From UBA12545 sp051024685 (GTDB lineage Bacteria; Bacillota; DSM-521; Neomoorellales; Neomoorellaceae), in contig JAZHPA010000057.1 of NCBI GenBank assembly GCA_051024685.1, positions 1 to 17,627 on the forward strand: a DNA stretch of 17,627 nucleotides, written 5' to 3'. Below are positions 15,089 through 17,627 of this stretch, in pieces. The first letter of the stretch is position 1; the number at the start of each line of letters is the position of its first letter. Made by a program: the position numbers and the translations under genes. The notes beneath the pieces are model-generated. The model had not been told where the DNA came from. It worked only from the letters and a program-made list of their open reading frames with translations, and did no database searches.

Positions 15089-17281
15089 CTATATCAGCGG
15101 GTCCATAGTGAGGGCGGGGTGGCCCTTTTCCTCCAGGAAGGGGAGGAGTTCTTCCACAGTGGTACCCACCGTTTCGTCGGCCACCTTGTCGATGAAGTCC
15201 TCCCCCAGGCCTTCCTCTACACTTCGCTGGATGAAGTCTTCCCGCAAGTATTCCTTTAAGGATTTGGGCATCCAGACGATGCGGGCAATACCCCCGTCGG
15301 CCTTGATGAACTTCTTGCTCACAATGTAGCTCCGGCCGATACCCATGAATCCGGGGGTCTGGACCCCGCCGCCGATCATACCCGCCAGGGTGGAGAAGGT
15401 CATCCCCGAAGGCGTCATGCCCGTATGGTCGCGGGTAGTGATCATAATGCCGTTAAGTTCAGGTACCACTGCCATGATGGCCTCGAAGCACCCGCAGGAA
15501 GTCATGGGGTTCTCCATTAATGTGTAAAGGCATACCTGCTCCAGGGTATGGTTGGAGGCGGTGTAGAGGTACTCGTTGACGCTCTGCCAGATACCCTTGA
15601 CGGGGTCTATCTCTCCTCCTTTAGGGATGGGCTGGTTGGGACCGGCGTTGTTGATTTCATAAGAGGCTTTGGCATCCAGCCAGGTAACTGCCCCGCATAA
15701 ACCCACCCGCTCGGGAGTTACTATGCATACGTGGTTGGGGGCAAAGGATTGACAGAGGACGCAGGAGTAGAAAGTGTCAACGGCCTCGTCGGTCAATCCC
15801 CGCATGCGGTCGTCGCGCTTCTTGTATTTTTCTTTAGCCTTCTCTATTTCTTGCAGTACCCTGCTCTCTTCGGTGATTATGGTGACCTGTACCCGGTCTA
15901 CGATGGCCGGGAACTCTTCTTTCATTTTGGCGATAAGGAGCTCGCCCATATGTTTCAAGCGGAAGCCCTTCGCTACGGCGTCCTTGCTTATGCGGACCCA
16001 GTTGATGTTCCGCTGGCCGGTATGCCACAGGCCCTCGCCGTAATTGACGAAGTCGTGGATGCGACGCTCCAGGACGCCTTCGAAGTCTTCCTGCATTTTA
16101 CGGCCGTAGATGTCCACGATGAGCCCAAAGGGAAGGACACTTCCTTCGGGGATATCGGAAAGATCGGGCCCTATCACCTCAATTCGGCCGTCGGTAATTT
16201 CGTCTTCGGATACACTCCTTGCCAGTTCAAAGGCCGGGCTGCGGTTCCCGCCCATTTCCACGTACATATCGTGCTTGCGGATGCTCTCCCCTTCGAAGGC
16301 CGGGCCGAAGTTGATGGGCAGATCAAGCTTGATCTTGGTGAGCTTAATGCCCCTGACCTCCATGGCGATCTGGACCATCTTACTGTAGTCCTCGACGCTG
16401 AAGAACCAGTCGGGAACTTGTTCATCCTCGGCCAGGGGCTGGTCGGTGATGACGGGGAAACCGGTGAAGATAGCTCCAAAGGCAGCGGCGGTCTTGACCA
16501 TGTCCCGCTCACCCAGATAAAGGACGAAGGCCCGGATGCGGCGGCGCTGGTAGTCACGCCGGGCGTCGCGGTCACCCGGCGTAACTCCGCCGAACATCAT
16601 GCCGGCCCGCAAGGCATAGTTGGCGGCATGGACTATCTGGGTGAAGTTGCCCAGGGGGAAGGCAATGTAGTCGATGCCCAGTTTAATATTTTGTTCCAGA
16701 AGCTGTTCGACGGCTTCGTCGCAGATGAAAAGCATGAAGCCCATGCCCATCAGCTCCTGGACCATTTTGGCCAGGGCCTTGGGGTCTTTGGCCCGACCTA
16801 GAATAATAGCCTCACCAGGAATGGTCCAGTCCACCATTTTGACACCGTAACGCCGCACTACGGGGTCACTGATGAAGCCGGTCCAGGGCTCGGGAGCCAG
16901 TGGCTCCTCGGGCTTATATTTAAGGTAGCGGAGGGCTTCGATGATTTCGGCAGCATACCAGGTGGCCTCGCCGGCCAACCTGGCGTTTTCAAAGGTAAGC
17001 TCGGATCTTATTTGGGCCCTCTTCCGGTTTAAAATGGGGGGCAGGTCTCCCAATTTGGTAACTTTCTCCCCACTAAAACACCGAATTACCGGCAGATAAT
17101 AGGCGGTATCGGGATATCCTACCGGGTGATCGGGGCCGTAGTCCCGTATAGCCTTATTCAAGAGGATCTCGGCGTAACTTACGGCCGTAATCGCTCCGTG
17201 GTAGACCTCCCGGAAGAGTTTGGTGGGAATCTTGTCGTCCGGCAAAGCGCCTTCGTAGATCTTGTCGAAGTCTACGGCCAT
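15089..17281 (-). CDS. acsB: Acetyl-CoA synthase (CODH/ACS alpha subunit)
   Basis: AcsB joins a methyl group from the corrinoid protein, CO from CO dehydrogenase and coenzyme A into acetyl-CoA at the nickel-iron A-cluster. The 730 residues are one longer than I recall for M. thermoacetica. The A-cluster ligands are all present: Cys507, 510, 519 and 529 for the [4Fe-4S] part, where Cys510 also bridges to nickel, and the TSCGCF motif with Cys596 and Cys598 for the distal nickel. The N-terminal domain that contacts the CODH subunit and lines the CO tunnel is present (YHGAITAVSYAEILLN, GYPDTAYYLPVIRCFSG), as expected for the bacterial form. The ATG start lies 16 nt after the acsA stop. AcsF is a likely maturation partner. 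Confidence 0.99.
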   Translation of the reverse strand: MAVDFDKIYEGALPDDKIPTKLFREVYHGAITAVSYAEILLNKAIRDYGPDHPVGYPDTAYYLPVIRCFSGEKVTKLGDLPPILNRKRAQIRSELTFENARLAGEATWYAAEIIEALRYLKYKPEEPLAPEPWTGFISDPVVRRYGVKMVDWTIPGEAIILGRAKDPKALAKMVQELMGMGFMLFICDEAVEQLLEQNIKLGIDYIAFPLGNFTQIVHAANYALRAGMMFGGVTPGDRDARRDYQRRRIRAFVLYLGERDMVKTAAAFGAIFTGFPVITDQPLAEDEQVPDWFFSVEDYSKMVQIAMEVRGIKLTKIKLDLPINFGPAFEGESIRKHDMYVEMGGNRSPAFELARSVSEDEITDGRIEVIGPDLSDIPEGSVLPFGLIVDIYGRKMQEDFEGVLERRIHDFVNYGEGLWHTGQRNINWVRISKDAVAKGFRLKHMGELLIAKMKEEFPAIVDRVQVTIITEESRVLQEIEKAKEKYKKRDDRMRGLTDEAVDTFYSCVLCQSFAPNHVCIVTPERVGLCGAVTWLDAKASYEINNAGPNQPIPKGGEIDPVKGIWQSVNEYLYTASNHTLEQVCLYTLMENPMTSCGCFEAIMAVVPELNGIMITTRDHTGMTPSGMTFSTLAGMIGGGVQTPGFMGIGRSYIVSKKFIKADGGIARIVWMPKSLKEYLREDFIQRSVEEGLGEDFIDKVADETVGTTVEELLPFLEEKGHPALTMDPLI

Positions 17282-17297
17282 AGTTCCTCTCCCCCTT

Positions 17298-17627
17298 CTA
17301 ATAACCCTGGCATAACCGGGTGCCGAAGCGTTCGGCTACCTGGCGGTGCACACCTAGTTTCCAGGTGCGGTATTCCAAGGCATTCAGGATCTTGCGAGCT
17401 GCCACCTGGGGGTCCATTTCAAAGATGAAGTAGCCCCCGTAAACGTCGCCGGCGATCTGGGTCAGAATGCTGTATATCAGGTCGCTTCCCTCCACGGGAG
17501 GCATGCAGCCGACGTGGGTGGGAAGACCGAGGGCCACACACCACGTACCGATGCTGGTGGCCTTGCCGCTCATGGCTTCAGGGGCCGATGCAGCGAAGGG
17601 TACTTTGGGAGTGTCCACTCCGAGGTC
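17298..17627 (-). CDS. acsA: CO dehydrogenase (CODH/ACS beta subunit), C-terminal end, cut by the window edge
   Basis: Only the last 109 residues are visible; the reading frame is open to the window edge at 17627, so the gene continues outside. AcsA reduces CO2 to CO at the C-cluster and feeds CO through a tunnel to AcsB. The fragment contains VDTPKVPFAASAPEAMSGKA, THVGCMPPVEGSDLIYSILT and a C-terminal end of GTRLCQGY, all typical of the last part of bacterial bifunctional CODH. The C-cluster and other iron-sulfur ligands lie upstream and cannot be checked. acsB follows after 16 nt, the expected order for the two subunits of one complex. Confidence 0.96.
   Translation of the reverse strand, partial: DLGVDTPKVPFAASAPEAMSGKATSIGTWCVALGLPTHVGCMPPVEGSDLIYSILTQIAGDVYGGYFIFEMDPQVAARKILNALEYRTWKLGVHRQVAERFGTRLCQGY

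Noticed and set aside
15731..16801. 356-residue open frame on the plus strand
   Set aside because: It lies wholly antisense to acsB, which is certain from the A-cluster motifs. Long antisense frames are expected in GC-rich genes with biased third positions, and it has no recognisable domain.

Overview
The window is an almost fully packed minus-strand operon for the Wood-Ljungdahl (reductive acetyl-CoA) pathway of an anaerobic, GC-rich Firmicute. Gene order and protein sequence point to the Moorella group (Moorellaceae): acsA-acsB-acsC-acsV-acsF-acsD-acsE-hdrC-hdrB-hdrA-mvhD-metV-metF, read from the right edge to the left. From memory, AcsE and AcsB look very close to the Moorella thermoacetica proteins, whereas AcsC differs more. 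A relative of M. thermoacetica is therefore more likely than that species itself. This is a recall-based judgement, not a search result.

Right part (about 9.1-17.6 kb), the carbonyl branch and methyl transfer. It holds the C-terminal end of the CO dehydrogenase subunit (acsA), the complete acetyl-CoA synthase (acsB), both subunits of the corrinoid iron-sulfur protein (acsC, acsD), its reductive activator RACo (acsV), a CooC-type nickel-insertion ATPase (acsF) and the methyl-THF:corrinoid methyltransferase (acsE). AcsE moves the methyl group from methyl-THF to AcsCD, AcsV re-reduces the corrinoid when it becomes oxidised, AcsCD gives the methyl to the A-cluster of AcsB, and CO from AcsA completes acetyl-CoA.

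Middle and left part (about 1.1-9.1 kb), methylene-THF reductase and its electron-transfer subunits. It holds hdrC, hdrB, a very large hdrA, mvhD, metV and metF. This matches the hexameric MetFV-HdrABC-MvhD complex reported from M. thermoacetica. The striking gene is hdrA (1493 aa). It is a three-part fusion in which a GltD/NfnB-type NAD(P)H-flavin module is inserted in the ferredoxin region of one HdrA copy, followed by a second, complete HdrA copy. It has three FAD-type Rossmann sites and one NAD(P)H site, so a single polypeptide could take in NADH and split electrons. No hydrogenase subunits are present.

Left end (1 to about 1 kb). A protein of unknown function (helical N-terminus, acidic Pro/Glu-rich linker, compact C-terminal domain) follows metF on the same strand. 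It ends before a hairpin that is fully paired in the minus-strand RNA and probably acts as a terminator. Non-coding stretches are all short. The most structured are the acsB-acsC spacer, which holds a perfect 9-bp hairpin, and the leader of the unknown gene. No RNA genes, mobile elements, CRISPR arrays or long repeats were seen.
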